DNA of 11,891 bases from contig DKAI01000131.1 in the NCBI GenBank assembly GCA_002450755.1, positions 10,747-22,637 on the forward strand, in the 5' to 3' direction. Positions 1 through 7,948 of this stretch are shown piece after piece; the stretch's first letter is position 1; every line of letters begins with the position of its first letter. A model generated the notes under the pieces. It made no database searches. It worked only from the letters and a program-made list of their open reading frames with translations, and was not told where the DNA came from. Made by a program: the position numbers and the translations under genes. Origin of the DNA: Deltaproteobacteria bacterium UBA6930 (GTDB taxonomy: Bacteria; Myxococcota_A; UBA9160; UBA6930).

Positions 1-320
1 TGCATATTCTTTCGCACTGTCCTTAAAGCCTCACCTCGAAGGCTCCGTAAATCTGCTCCATCAAAAACAATTTTCCCAGCCGAGGGTTCGATAAGTCGAA
101 GAACAGAACGACCGACAGTCGTCTTTCCGCAACCAGACTCCCCTACCAAGCCCAAAGTCTCTCCAGAATTAATGTCAAAATCAATATCTGTTATCGCCTG
201 AAGCCATCTCCGCGTTGAAGACAAAGAACCTGTCCTCACTGGATACCTTTTTGTCAAGCCGCGGACTTTCAAAAGGGGTGCCTGGCTTTGTTTCACTGAT
301 CTCCCCCTTGAAGCCAACAT
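1..320 (-). CDS. Peptide ABC transporter ATP-binding protein, DppF/OppF type (partial, N-terminal 106 residues)
   Basis: This is the second nucleotide-binding subunit of the peptide transporter. It hydrolyses ATP at the cytoplasmic face to drive uptake through the two permeases. Translation from the ATG at 320 begins MLASRGRSVKQSQAPLLKVR and runs to the window edge without a stop. Walker A GESGCGKTT lies at residues 60-68, and the sequence then reads IEPSAGKIVFDG, as expected for this family. The Q-loop, signature, Walker B and oligopeptide C-terminal domain lie beyond the window. The ATG has GGAGG eight bases upstream and overlaps the preceding ATPase gene by 28 bases. A GTG at 296 is an alternative start: it has GGGGGAG four bases upstream and would give a 4-base GTGA overlap like the other junctions. 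The family call is firm; dpp, opp or app cannot be told apart. Confidence 0.93.
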   Translation of the reverse strand, partial: MLASRGRSVKQSQAPLLKVRGLTKRYPVRTGSLSSTRRWLQAITDIDFDINSGETLGLVGESGCGKTTVGRSVLRLIEPSAGKIVFDGADLRSLRGEALRTVRKNM

Positions 321-1261
321 CGTACCTTCCTCCCTGCGAGAAGGTCGGTTTCAGGAGGCGTAATACGTTCGCAAACGTCAAGTGCCTGTGGGCAGCGCTG
401 AAAAAAAGCACAGCCTTCGGGATATGAAAACGGAGAAGGAATGCTTCCTTCTATCGACTCCAGTCTCCCTCCTGAACGGGCGCTTGGGAGAGCCCTAAGA
501 AGAGCCCGAGTATAAGGATGAGCAGCTTCCTGGAATAAGTTACCTACATCACAGTTTTCAACGATTTCACCGGCATACATTACCATCACACGCTCAGAAA
601 ACTCTGCAACAACACCCAAATCGTGAGTAATGAGTAAGATTGCCATTCCTGATTCATCTCTAAGCTCTTCAAGAAGTTCTAAGATTTGCGCCTGGATAGT
701 GACATCGAGGGCTGTGGTCGGCTCATCGGCTATCAGCAAGTCAGGGTTACACGCAAGCGCGATCGCAATCATCACCCGCTGCTTCATTCCGCCGGACAAC
801 TCGTGGGGATAATTTTGAGCCCGCAAATGAGGATCGGAAATTCCTACCTTTTCAAGAAGGTGCTCTGCTTCTTGTAAAGAAATTTTCCTATCTTGATGCA
901 AATGACGTTGGAGTACCTCAGCAATCTGATCACCTATTCGAAATACGGGATTCAAAGAGCTCATCGGCTCTTGAAATATCATTCCTACTTCTTTACCTCT
1001 TACGTCGCGCAATTCTCCATCAGACAAGCTAAGCAAGTTTTTTCCAGAGAGGGCAATTTTTTCAGCGCTCATTTCGGCGCCTTTGCCAAGTAGGCTCATA
1101 ACAGAAAGGGCAGTAACTGACTTCCCCGAGCCAGATTCACCTACGAGGGCAACACTTTCGCCCTTTCTTATCGTGAAGTTCACTCCACGAACAGCCGACA
1201 GATTACCTTCATCTGTATCGAAGGTCACGTTCAGGTTTCGCACTTCGAGCAAAGATGTCAT
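293..1261 (-). CDS. Peptide ABC transporter ATP-binding protein, DppD/OppD type
   Basis: This is the first ATPase subunit of a dipeptide/oligopeptide importer. All ABC motifs are present: Walker A GESGSGKS at 41-48, Q-loop within MIFQEPMSSLNP near 94-105, signature LSGGMKQR at 155-162, Walker B LLIADEP at 175-181 and switch histidine in ITHD at 211-214. The C-terminal oligopeptide-transporter domain follows, with GCAFFQRCPQALDVC near 283-297 and a fourth cysteine at 315. The four cysteines are spaced C-x5-C-x6-C-x17-C, a pattern associated with a [4Fe-4S] cluster in DppD-type proteins (family knowledge, not shown here). At 322 residues it is of normal length. Its ATG overlaps the upstream permease stop by 4 bases and has no clear Shine-Dalgarno sequence, which suggests translational coupling. 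The substrate cannot be read from this subunit. Confidence 0.96.
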   Translation of the reverse strand: MTSLLEVRNLNVTFDTDEGNLSAVRGVNFTIRKGESVALVGESGSGKSVTALSVMSLLGKGAEMSAEKIALSGKNLLSLSDGELRDVRGKEVGMIFQEPMSSLNPVFRIGDQIAEVLQRHLHQDRKISLQEAEHLLEKVGISDPHLRAQNYPHELSGGMKQRVMIAIALACNPDLLIADEPTTALDVTIQAQILELLEELRDESGMAILLITHDLGVVAEFSERVMVMYAGEIVENCDVGNLFQEAAHPYTRALLRALPSARSGGRLESIEGSIPSPFSYPEGCAFFQRCPQALDVCERITPPETDLLAGRKVRCWLQGGDQ

Positions 1262-2199
1262 TTGGTGCGTCTAAGTTGAGGGTTCAAAGCCTCTCTGAGC
1301 CCTTCACCAACCAAATTAAAGGCTAAAACCACCACCAAGATTGCAAAACCCGGAACAAAGAAAAGCCAAGGGGCATCAAAAATATACGAACGACCGTCAG
1401 AAAGAATATTCCCCCAAGTTGCATAAGGAGGACGCACACCAAACCCCAAGAACGATAAGGCCGATTCTGCAAGTATTGCGGAAGCTACTCCAAGAGTTGC
1501 AGAGACAAAGACTGGTGCTACTGCATTAGGTACCATATGTCGAAAAATTATTCTCATCTCTGATGCACCGAGAGCCTTTGCCGCCACCACAAAGTCTGCA
1601 TCCCGCAATGACAAGAACTCAGCTCGAACGAAACGTGCGGTACCCATCCAGCTTGTTAAACCTATGACGGCCATAATATTATAGATACTGGGAGGGAGAA
1701 GAGCTACGACCGTCAAAATAAGGAAGAATGTTGGAAAAGCCAGCATAACATCGGTAAAACGCATTATAAGAGTATCCACCCTTATAATGCCGATTTTTTT
1801 ATCACCATAGAAGCCGGCAAGACCTCCGAGGGAAATCCCTACAACAAGCGAAATTCCCACAGCGAATAAACCAATAGATAGGGAAACAAATGAACCCTGT
1901 AACATTCGTGCAAATACATCTCTACCTAATTCGTCTGTGCCCAACAAATATCGCCCAAACAAAAGTCCTTTCGTTTCATCAAATGAATTCGTATTAGCGA
2001 GACTCATGGGTGGGAGCAGTTTTTGTGGAAGCCTCACAGTCTCGGCATCAAAAACTACAAACCATTCGGTCAAGACTTTTCCAGACACTGCTACTACTAC
2101 CAGAAAAGCTAGAATAATCAGGCCCGAAACGGAAAACCAGCTACGAGAAAAATGCGACCATGTCTCACGTACTGGTGACTTTATATTCTTCCTAGTCAT
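1258..2199 (-). CDS. Peptide ABC transporter permease, DppC/OppC type
   Basis: This is an inner-membrane permease subunit that forms half of the translocation path. The 313 residues show a cytoplasmic N-terminus and a first membrane segment near 22-45. The motif LGTDELGRDVFARMLQG at about 86-102 is a hallmark of the DppC/OppC family. Several more hydrophobic segments lie near 105-130, 150-185, 230-253 and 278-296. The EAA loop that docks on the ATPases is AAKALGASEMRIIFRHMVPN at 206-225, followed by the family's ESALSFLGFG motif near 245-254. The gene overlaps both neighbours by 4 bases (ATGA). Length and motifs are intact. The substrate is inferred only from the family: di- or oligopeptides, with nickel and other substrates known in some members. 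Confidence 0.95.
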   Translation of the reverse strand: MTRKNIKSPVRETWSHFSRSWFSVSGLIILAFLVVVAVSGKVLTEWFVVFDAETVRLPQKLLPPMSLANTNSFDETKGLLFGRYLLGTDELGRDVFARMLQGSFVSLSIGLFAVGISLVVGISLGGLAGFYGDKKIGIIRVDTLIMRFTDVMLAFPTFFLILTVVALLPPSIYNIMAVIGLTSWMGTARFVRAEFLSLRDADFVVAAKALGASEMRIIFRHMVPNAVAPVFVSATLGVASAILAESALSFLGFGVRPPYATWGNILSDGRSYIFDAPWLFFVPGFAILVVVLAFNLVGEGLREALNPQLRRTK

Positions 2200-3161
2200 T
2201 GCAACCTAATTCTAGGATCCGCAACGGCATACAAAACATCAGATATAAAAGTCCCGAGCAAAGTAAGCAGTGCTGCAATAAAGTTTAAAGTAAGTATTAC
2301 CGGATAATCACGATTCAAGATCGCCTCATAACCCAATCTTCCCAACCCGGGCCAAGCAAAGATCTGTTCTACAATCACCGATCCACCCACCATCGCTGGT
2401 AACATTAAACCAAACATGGTTATGAACGGAAGTAAAGCATTTCGTAGCGCATGTTTATAAATCACCGTATCTTCGTCCAGCCCCTTTGAGCGGGCAGTAC
2501 GCACGTAGTCTTGGTCTATAACTTCAAGCATTTGAGACCTAACGTACCGCGAGAGAACGGCTACCCCTCCCATAGCGGAGAGAAATGAGGGAAGAACGAG
2601 ATGCCAAACTCGATCCATGAATCGAGAGATTCCAGACGCATCTTCAAGACCGAAGGTACGCATTCCCAAAACCGGTACTCCAAAGTTATTTACTACCCAG
2701 AGGATGGCTACATACGCCAGAAAAAAACTAGGAAGAGAAATAAGCGCATAGCTACCGAACGTAGAAAGTCGATCGTACTTTGACCCTCGATTAACGGCCG
2801 CATAAATTCCGGTAGGAAAAGATAAACACCAGACGATTAACGTTCCAACGAAAAATAGCGGTAAAGAATTAAGGAATCTCTCCCAAATTTTAGGTAAAAC
2901 CGGTTGGCTATCCTTAAACGATTTTAAGTCACCGTTGACTAAATCACGAATCCAATAAGCGTATTGCAGATATAGTGGTTGATCTAGATGAAAAGCCATA
3001 CGGATTTGAGCGATATCTTCTGGCTTCATAAGCGGATTGGAGGGATCTACTTCGGAGGGTTCGCCGGGAGCCAAATGCACTACAGCGTGAGCAATAATTG
3101 AGATGAGAAATGCGAGAAAAATACGCTGGGTTAGCGCACGTGTAAAATACTTAAACATCAT
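2196..3161 (-). CDS. Peptide ABC transporter permease, DppB/OppB type
   Basis: This inner-membrane permease partners the DppC-type subunit. The 321-residue protein starts with a membrane segment at about 8-30 and a periplasmic loop containing HLAPGEPSE and the family's FHLDQPLYLQYAYW stretch near 57-70. Further membrane segments lie near 101-123, 135-158, 186-205, 245-267 and 287-312. The EAA coupling loop reads DYVRTARSKGLDEDTVIYKH near 218-237 and continues ALRNALLP. The conserved VEQIFAWPGLGRLGYEAI follows at 264-281, and the C-terminus DPRIRL is typical of the family. It overlaps the binding-protein stop by 4 bases (ATGATG, so the second ATG at 3158 is also possible) and overlaps the next permease by 4 bases. 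Nothing looks degraded. Confidence 0.95.
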   Translation of the reverse strand: MMFKYFTRALTQRIFLAFLISIIAHAVVHLAPGEPSEVDPSNPLMKPEDIAQIRMAFHLDQPLYLQYAYWIRDLVNGDLKSFKDSQPVLPKIWERFLNSLPLFFVGTLIVWCLSFPTGIYAAVNRGSKYDRLSTFGSYALISLPSFFLAYVAILWVVNNFGVPVLGMRTFGLEDASGISRFMDRVWHLVLPSFLSAMGGVAVLSRYVRSQMLEVIDQDYVRTARSKGLDEDTVIYKHALRNALLPFITMFGLMLPAMVGGSVIVEQIFAWPGLGRLGYEAILNRDYPVILTLNFIAALLTLLGTFISDVLYAVADPRIRLQ

Positions 3162-5224
3162 AAGTCCGGAATCGCCTCAAGTTTTCTCCATCGATTAAAA
3201 AAGTAATTGAGGTTACCTGTCGGAGTTGGTCGAAGTTTTTCGTAATCCACAACCGATCCTGATTCGTTTCTCTTAACCATAACAATTTTTCGATCAACTA
3301 CTTGAGTCCTCCTTCCTACATAAAGAAATGTATAAGGTTGATCTTTAGCAATAAGACTATGAAGATTACGAGCCATTTTAACCTGCCGAGTCCGAGAATA
3401 TTCTTCCCGCAAGTTCTCAATTAAATTATCAACTTCGTTATTTTTGTAACCGACGAAATTAAGCTGTTGTGGTCCCGTTTGGCTTGAATGCCAGATTTGG
3501 TAAAGATCTGGATCTAGTTCGGACAGCCCCCACCCTAAAACAACTGCGTCGAAGTCTCCTGTATTGACGTAGTCTTTCAAAAACACTGCCCATTCCAAAA
3601 GACGAGTGTCACAACGAATACCCAGCTTTCTCCAAGAATTCTGAGCAATCGTTAATATTGCCTTCCTTTGTGGGTTACCATTGTTACTTATTAAATTAAA
3701 TCTCAGTTCCTGACCATTTTTCTCTAGAAATCCTTCAGAGTTCTTGTGAAATCCCGCCTCTTTTAACAAATCAAGAGCTTTTTCGGGATCATATGCCTCA
3801 GGCAGGACGTCGTGATTATACCAATCTGTTTGTATCGGATACGGACCGGTGATTCTCTGCCCTTCGCCGTACAGAACGTAATCAATGATTTCGTCAATAT
3901 TAATCGCCATTCCTAACGCTCTACGAACCCTAACATCCTGAAAGGGCTCCCGACGGAGATTGTATCCAATGTAAGTGTACCCAAGGCCAAGCGAAGTAAA
4001 CGGTTGATAAGCAGGATCTTTTAGATAGCGCGCCACCTGGTGGGGATCTGCCAAGTAAGTATCGACGGCACCTGCCTTAAATTCCACTTCTCTTGCAACT
4101 GAATCAGGAATAATACGCACATGTAACTCTTTGTACTCTGGGGGGCCGTCAAAATAATCTTGATTTCGAGCTAGCGAGATTGATTCGTCAGTCTTCCAAT
4201 CGGTAAATTTAAATGCACCGGTTCCTATAGGTGAACGATTAAATTTGCTAGCCCGCACCCCAAACCCGTCTCTCGCTGTCCCCGAAATACCTCTTGCATC
4301 CATTTCTTTATCCAAAGCCACAGAGTTAAGTAAATGTTCTGGCAATATGCCCATATAGCTCCAGACAAAAATAGCCGGAGCAAAAGGACGCTTGTAGATC
4401 ACTCTCACACTATGGCTGTCCCGGATATGAATCGATTCAATTGGTTCGAAATCTGATCGGCGTGGTGAAAGGTTACGAACATCCATTATCGCTTCATAGG
4501 TGAACTTTACATCCGACGCGTCGAATGCTTCTCCGTCATGAAATGTAACATCCTTCCGAAGATCAAAATCGATAACAGGTCTGATTTCTGTTATCGGAGC
4601 TAGGGCCGTTGCGATCGAGATGAGGCCTTCACTAATTTTCCCTGACACACTTACCGCTGATATTCCCGTTACTTCCTGCCCATACTCAGCGCCGAGAACT
4701 TTTAATGATTTTTCAAAAAAAGACGGATCCACATCATCAAGGGAAAACTCGATTCGATTTGGGCGGGTGACCTTTACCTCTTGTTCTTTTAAGGGTCCGG
4801 GACCATCAGGATCGATGAGTCGGATTAGAGTCGAAGGCTCAAGCACCCTGATTTCGGAGGCTTCACTGGTTAAATGAGGAGATATCTTTTGCAATAAGCT
4901 TTCTGGCGAAAAACCCTCACCGACTACGATCGTCGCTAGGCAACTGACCTTGTACTCTTTGGCCAAGTGCGGTTTTAGTCGCAGATTTTCATCAATCTCA
5001 AGGAGCGAGTCAAATACGTGTGAGACAACAAAGCCGCTAGCGCTATCAGCCGCGACAATTGGGTTCAGCAAACGGGCGTCCCCGCTAATCGCACTTATGA
5101 ATTTTTCTAGGCGTCCATCCCCAGCGGTAGTCTGATCCCCATATGTAGGAACCCAAAGGTAGGACTGCAAGAGTCCGAGAAAGACTAGGAATGGAATAAA
5201 TAGAAGAGCGTTTTTTAGAATCAC
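3158..5224 (-). CDS. Peptide-type ABC transporter substrate-binding protein (SBP family 5), enlarged
   Basis: This protein captures substrate in the periplasm and delivers it to the permeases. The start is a GTG at 5224: there is an in-frame TGA six codons upstream and no later ATG before the conserved region. Residues about 5-24 are hydrophobic, consistent with a signal or anchor segment. There is no lipobox cysteine (the first Cys is residue 95) and no clear signal-peptidase site. SBP_bac_5 landmarks include DSLLEIDENLRLKPHLAKEY at 72-91, LRKDVTFHDGEAFDASDVKF at 222-241, SPIGTGAFKF at 331-340 and VRRALGMAINIDEI at 433-446. Also present are EKALDLLKEAGF at 481-492 and a C-terminal lobe ending near NYFFNRWR. 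At 688 residues it exceeds the usual 500-600 because about 120 extra residues (95-215) interrupt the N-lobe. It leads the transporter genes, with an 82-base gap upstream. The ligand is unknown. Confidence 0.92.
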   Translation of the reverse strand: MILKNALLFIPFLVFLGLLQSYLWVPTYGDQTTAGDGRLEKFISAISGDARLLNPIVAADSASGFVVSHVFDSLLEIDENLRLKPHLAKEYKVSCLATIVVGEGFSPESLLQKISPHLTSEASEIRVLEPSTLIRLIDPDGPGPLKEQEVKVTRPNRIEFSLDDVDPSFFEKSLKVLGAEYGQEVTGISAVSVSGKISEGLISIATALAPITEIRPVIDFDLRKDVTFHDGEAFDASDVKFTYEAIMDVRNLSPRRSDFEPIESIHIRDSHSVRVIYKRPFAPAIFVWSYMGILPEHLLNSVALDKEMDARGISGTARDGFGVRASKFNRSPIGTGAFKFTDWKTDESISLARNQDYFDGPPEYKELHVRIIPDSVAREVEFKAGAVDTYLADPHQVARYLKDPAYQPFTSLGLGYTYIGYNLRREPFQDVRVRRALGMAINIDEIIDYVLYGEGQRITGPYPIQTDWYNHDVLPEAYDPEKALDLLKEAGFHKNSEGFLEKNGQELRFNLISNNGNPQRKAILTIAQNSWRKLGIRCDTRLLEWAVFLKDYVNTGDFDAVVLGWGLSELDPDLYQIWHSSQTGPQQLNFVGYKNNEVDNLIENLREEYSRTRQVKMARNLHSLIAKDQPYTFLYVGRRTQVVDRKIVMVKRNESGSVVDYEKLRPTPTGNLNYFFNRWRKLEAIPDL

Positions 5225-5306
5225 CGTTAAACCTGGGGCTCACGAAAAATGGCCGATGGCTAACTTACTATCATCTATGGTCGTTGCTGACCAGTCTGCA
5301 GCGGAT

Positions 5307-6080
5307 TTAGTGAGCAGATTTTCCTAAAGGCTTAATCATAAAGGTTTTTCTGGAAATTCTCGAATTTAAACCGAGTTCCTGAAAAGCGACAGTTACTCGC
5401 ACACCCTGCTCGGGGAAAAAAAAGGAAACTTCATATGCGAAGTAGCCAAAATTTTTGACAGGGCGAAAATTTTCGTAACTAATTTCCATTGAAGAGGGCC
5501 CACCTAAAGAGTGCCTTTTGAAAGCTAAAAGTTTCCCCTCAAGATCGAAAACCAACGTGTCCTTGGACCCTTCGGGACTCAACAAAAGAACCAACAATCT
5601 TTCGCCCTTTTGCTTGCTATTCAAAATCAGAGTTCTTGGCGAAAGAGGAGGAACTCCAAGCAAAAGAGCCACCGCTTCTGTTGTAGAAATCGGTATTCCC
5701 ACCTTATCCAACAAAACACTTGAATAAACGCGCCCGCGCTCTACTTTTGCAAGCCCTTTTTGAAAGTAAGAGTAGTTCTCCCCATCGGTTGAAAATATTG
5801 AAACCCGTTGATTGAAAAAGCCGAGACTTTCGAGCCTTAACCGCGCGGGTCGCTCGGCAACAATTACCTGCTTCGAAGAAAAGCGGTCGACCTTGTTTTG
5901 AAAGATAACACGAGAGATACCCTCTAACCCATAAATGCCCTCTTCTCGTTTTTGTTGCTTTTCCAAAAACAGTTCGGCGATGGCTCGAGCGTTCGAGAGA
6001 TCTAAACCTGGTTGGACAACTTGCCCGGTCTGACAGGCAGCAAGAAATAAACTTATCACCAACTGGAGAACTCGGACCAT
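5307..6080 (-). CDS. LolB-like outer-membrane lipoprotein
   Basis: This is probably an outer-membrane lipoprotein related to LolB, the receptor that accepts lipoproteins from the periplasmic carrier LolA and inserts them in the outer membrane. The start is read as the ATG at 6080, which overlaps the TGA of the TPR gene (TGATG). A TTG at 6083 is the alternative. The signal peptide MVRVLQLVISLFLAAC ends in a good lipobox (LAAC, Cys16) with Gln at +2, which does not signal inner-membrane retention. The mature part contains RPARLRLESLGFFNQRVSIF and STDGENYSYFQKG, resembling the paired beta strands of the LolA/LolB fold. A later stretch TTEAVALLLGVPPLSPRTLI resembles deltaproteobacterial LolB-like proteins. 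At 257 residues it is longer than E. coli LolB (about 207), and identity to true LolB is weak by eye. The role is inferred from fold-type sequence, lipobox and TPR neighbour. Confidence 0.72.
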   Translation of the reverse strand: MVRVLQLVISLFLAACQTGQVVQPGLDLSNARAIAELFLEKQQKREEGIYGLEGISRVIFQNKVDRFSSKQVIVAERPARLRLESLGFFNQRVSIFSTDGENYSYFQKGLAKVERGRVYSSVLLDKVGIPISTTEAVALLLGVPPLSPRTLILNSKQKGERLLVLLLSPEGSKDTLVFDLEGKLLAFKRHSLGGPSSMEISYENFRPVKNFGYFAYEVSFFFPEQGVRVTVAFQELGLNSRISRKTFMIKPLGKSAH

Positions 6081-7936
6081 CAATCTCTTAGGAGCTCCTC
6101 CGATAAAGCGTGGTACTTTTTCAGGAGGTCAGGCTGTTCCTTCTTTCTAGGAATCAAATCTATCGCCTTCTGATAGTTTTCGAGTGCACGACGACGATCT
6201 CCTTGAAGAAGATACGCATCCCCTAGGTGTTCACATACTACCGGGTCACCTCCTGTCAGTACAGCAGCCTTTTTCAGCTCAATAATCGCAGCCTTTAGGT
6301 AGCCGTCAGCATCCTCACTGGAACCTCTTTTCATAAGAATCGTTGCCTTTTTGTAAAATAGCCATCCGAGACTATCCGTTATAAAACCATCCTCGGGGCG
6401 TAATTCCAGCGCTCGCCTAATAAAATCCTCAGCTTTAGACAGATTGAGGCCTTGCTCTACCCAAGTGTAACCAACGTAATTCAGTGCACCCGGATGATCT
6501 GGTTCTCGAGCAAGTACTCGATTCATATAATCCAAGGCATCTGCTTCAAGTTGAGCCTCGCCGTATAGCACCCCCATATTAAATAAGAGTTCAATATCAG
6601 TCGGTTGTTTGGCTAACAGTGATTCTAAAACCGAGATACCTCCGCTAAGGTCACCGCTTTTTACCAGTAAGCTAGAGAGATAGATTTCGATTGATCTGTC
6701 TTTGGAAAATTTCAACGCCTCACGGATACAGCCTAACGCCGCAGGAAAGTCTTCTAGCTTTTCGAATACGACCGCACACTGTATTCTCGCGTCTGGATAA
6801 AGACTTTCGGCTTCGGGAATGGACTCAAACAATGCTAGTGCATCTCCATAATCACCAACTCTTAGCTTACTTAAGCCCGCGTAATACACTGCTTCGAAAT
6901 TATTTGGACCGCGACCATTGAGTTCGACAAAAATTTTATAGGACTGCCTAAAGTTGCCCCGGTCGAAAGTAAGGAAACCTAGCCTTGCGAGTAATCGGTC
7001 GTCTCTAAAGTCTTTTTCTAACAAGCGCGTGATCAACAAATCCGCTTCATTAGGTTGTCCGTCTCGAAACAGAACTTCAGCCAACGAAATCAGAGCCCCC
7101 TCGTTATTTGGAAAATATCTTAAGATTTCTCTATAGGCTGAAATTTCCTCCTGCTTTCGATCCTGCTCGCGGTAGAGTCTGGCCATCTCTTCTCGAATAA
7201 GAAGGCTACTCGGATTCGTCTCTAGGGCCTCAAGAAGGACCAACTCAACGTTCTCAAGGTCCTTCATTTGTCGATAAACCGTTATCAGGGCGTAGTAACC
7301 ACGAAAATTTTCGGGCTCTGAGACGATCAGAAAACGACAAACTTCAATAGCTTCCTGAATTCTTCGCCTCTCTAAAAATAAGCGATAAAGCACCTCCCCA
7401 GCGGCGATACTAATCGGGGACTTTTGATTGTTAGTTAGAATTCGCTCCGCGTTTATTGGAAGACCGGCAAATACATAAGCTTTACCCAATAAAACTCGCA
7501 ATTCGACATCACCCGGATCCGCGACATGTGCCTTTTCCAGTAACCCGAGCGCCTTTCCTTGCGAGTCAGTTAAGAGCGCAATTTGAGCCGCTCGAAGCAG
7601 TAAATATTTGTCACCCGGTGCGCCTTCGAGTGCTCTTTCATAAGCCTCCAAAGCGTCTTTAAGTCGTCCCTCAACCTCCAGCTCTCGACCCAAGAGAAAT
7701 AGAAACTCAGGAGATCCTTCAAAAAAGGACCTAGCCTTTTCAGTTTTTATTTTGGGGAGTGGTTGTTCTAATTGTCGGACGTTCTTTCTAGTAACAGAAG
7801 CACCGGCACTACATCCAGTATTGGCAGCAGACATAAGCGTCAATCCGACAGCAAATAGCGGTCCGGCTAATCTTGCCAATCCAAACATCGAACCAAAGTC
7901 CTTACTACTGGAAAGCAGCAAAAGCTCTCCCATCAT
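6080..7936 (-). CDS. TPR-repeat lipoprotein, partner of the LolB-like gene
   Basis: This is a large tetratricopeptide-repeat protein of 618 residues, likely a periplasm-facing lipoprotein scaffold. From the ATG at 7936 a hydrophobic stretch (about 23-38) ends at Cys42 (NTGC, an imperfect lipobox). The ATG at 7888 (Met17) would give a more normal signal peptide and has AAGGA ten bases upstream, so it may be the real start. Roughly 13 TPR units fill residues 75-600. Clear ones are at 76-108 (GRLKDALEAYERALEGAPGD), 449-482 (ending LDYMNRVLAREPDHP), 484-516 (KAEDFIRRALELRPEDG) and 566-597 (RRRALENYQKAIDLIP). The ALNYVGYTWVEQG and DSLGWLFYKK blocks are typical of a TPR family often encoded beside lolB in proteobacteria. 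It starts 12 bases after cysC and overlaps the LolB-like gene by one base. The binding partner and exact role are unknown. Confidence 0.85.
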   Translation of the reverse strand: MMGELLLLSSSKDFGSMFGLARLAGPLFAVGLTLMSAANTGCSAGASVTRKNVRQLEQPLPKIKTEKARSFFEGSPEFLFLLGRELEVEGRLKDALEAYERALEGAPGDKYLLLRAAQIALLTDSQGKALGLLEKAHVADPGDVELRVLLGKAYVFAGLPINAERILTNNQKSPISIAAGEVLYRLFLERRRIQEAIEVCRFLIVSEPENFRGYYALITVYRQMKDLENVELVLLEALETNPSSLLIREEMARLYREQDRKQEEISAYREILRYFPNNEGALISLAEVLFRDGQPNEADLLITRLLEKDFRDDRLLARLGFLTFDRGNFRQSYKIFVELNGRGPNNFEAVYYAGLSKLRVGDYGDALALFESIPEAESLYPDARIQCAVVFEKLEDFPAALGCIREALKFSKDRSIEIYLSSLLVKSGDLSGGISVLESLLAKQPTDIELLFNMGVLYGEAQLEADALDYMNRVLAREPDHPGALNYVGYTWVEQGLNLSKAEDFIRRALELRPEDGFITDSLGWLFYKKATILMKRGSSEDADGYLKAAIIELKKAAVLTGGDPVVCEHLGDAYLLQGDRRRALENYQKAIDLIPRKKEQPDLLKKYHALSEELLRD

Positions 7937-7948
7937 TTAGCGACTAGC

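Noticed and set aside
181..411. Minus-strand open frame of 76 codons across the ATPase junction
   Set aside because: It is out of frame with both ATPase genes. The genuine product here is the DppF-type ATPase read from 320, whose Walker A is in another frame.
5225..5306. The 82-base gap before the binding-protein gene as a promoter or terminator
   Set aside because: Only a 5-bp inverted repeat (TGGTC/GACCA) and poor -35/-10 matches with a short spacer were found. No T run and no convincing promoter are visible, though a promoter here is still plausible from the layout.
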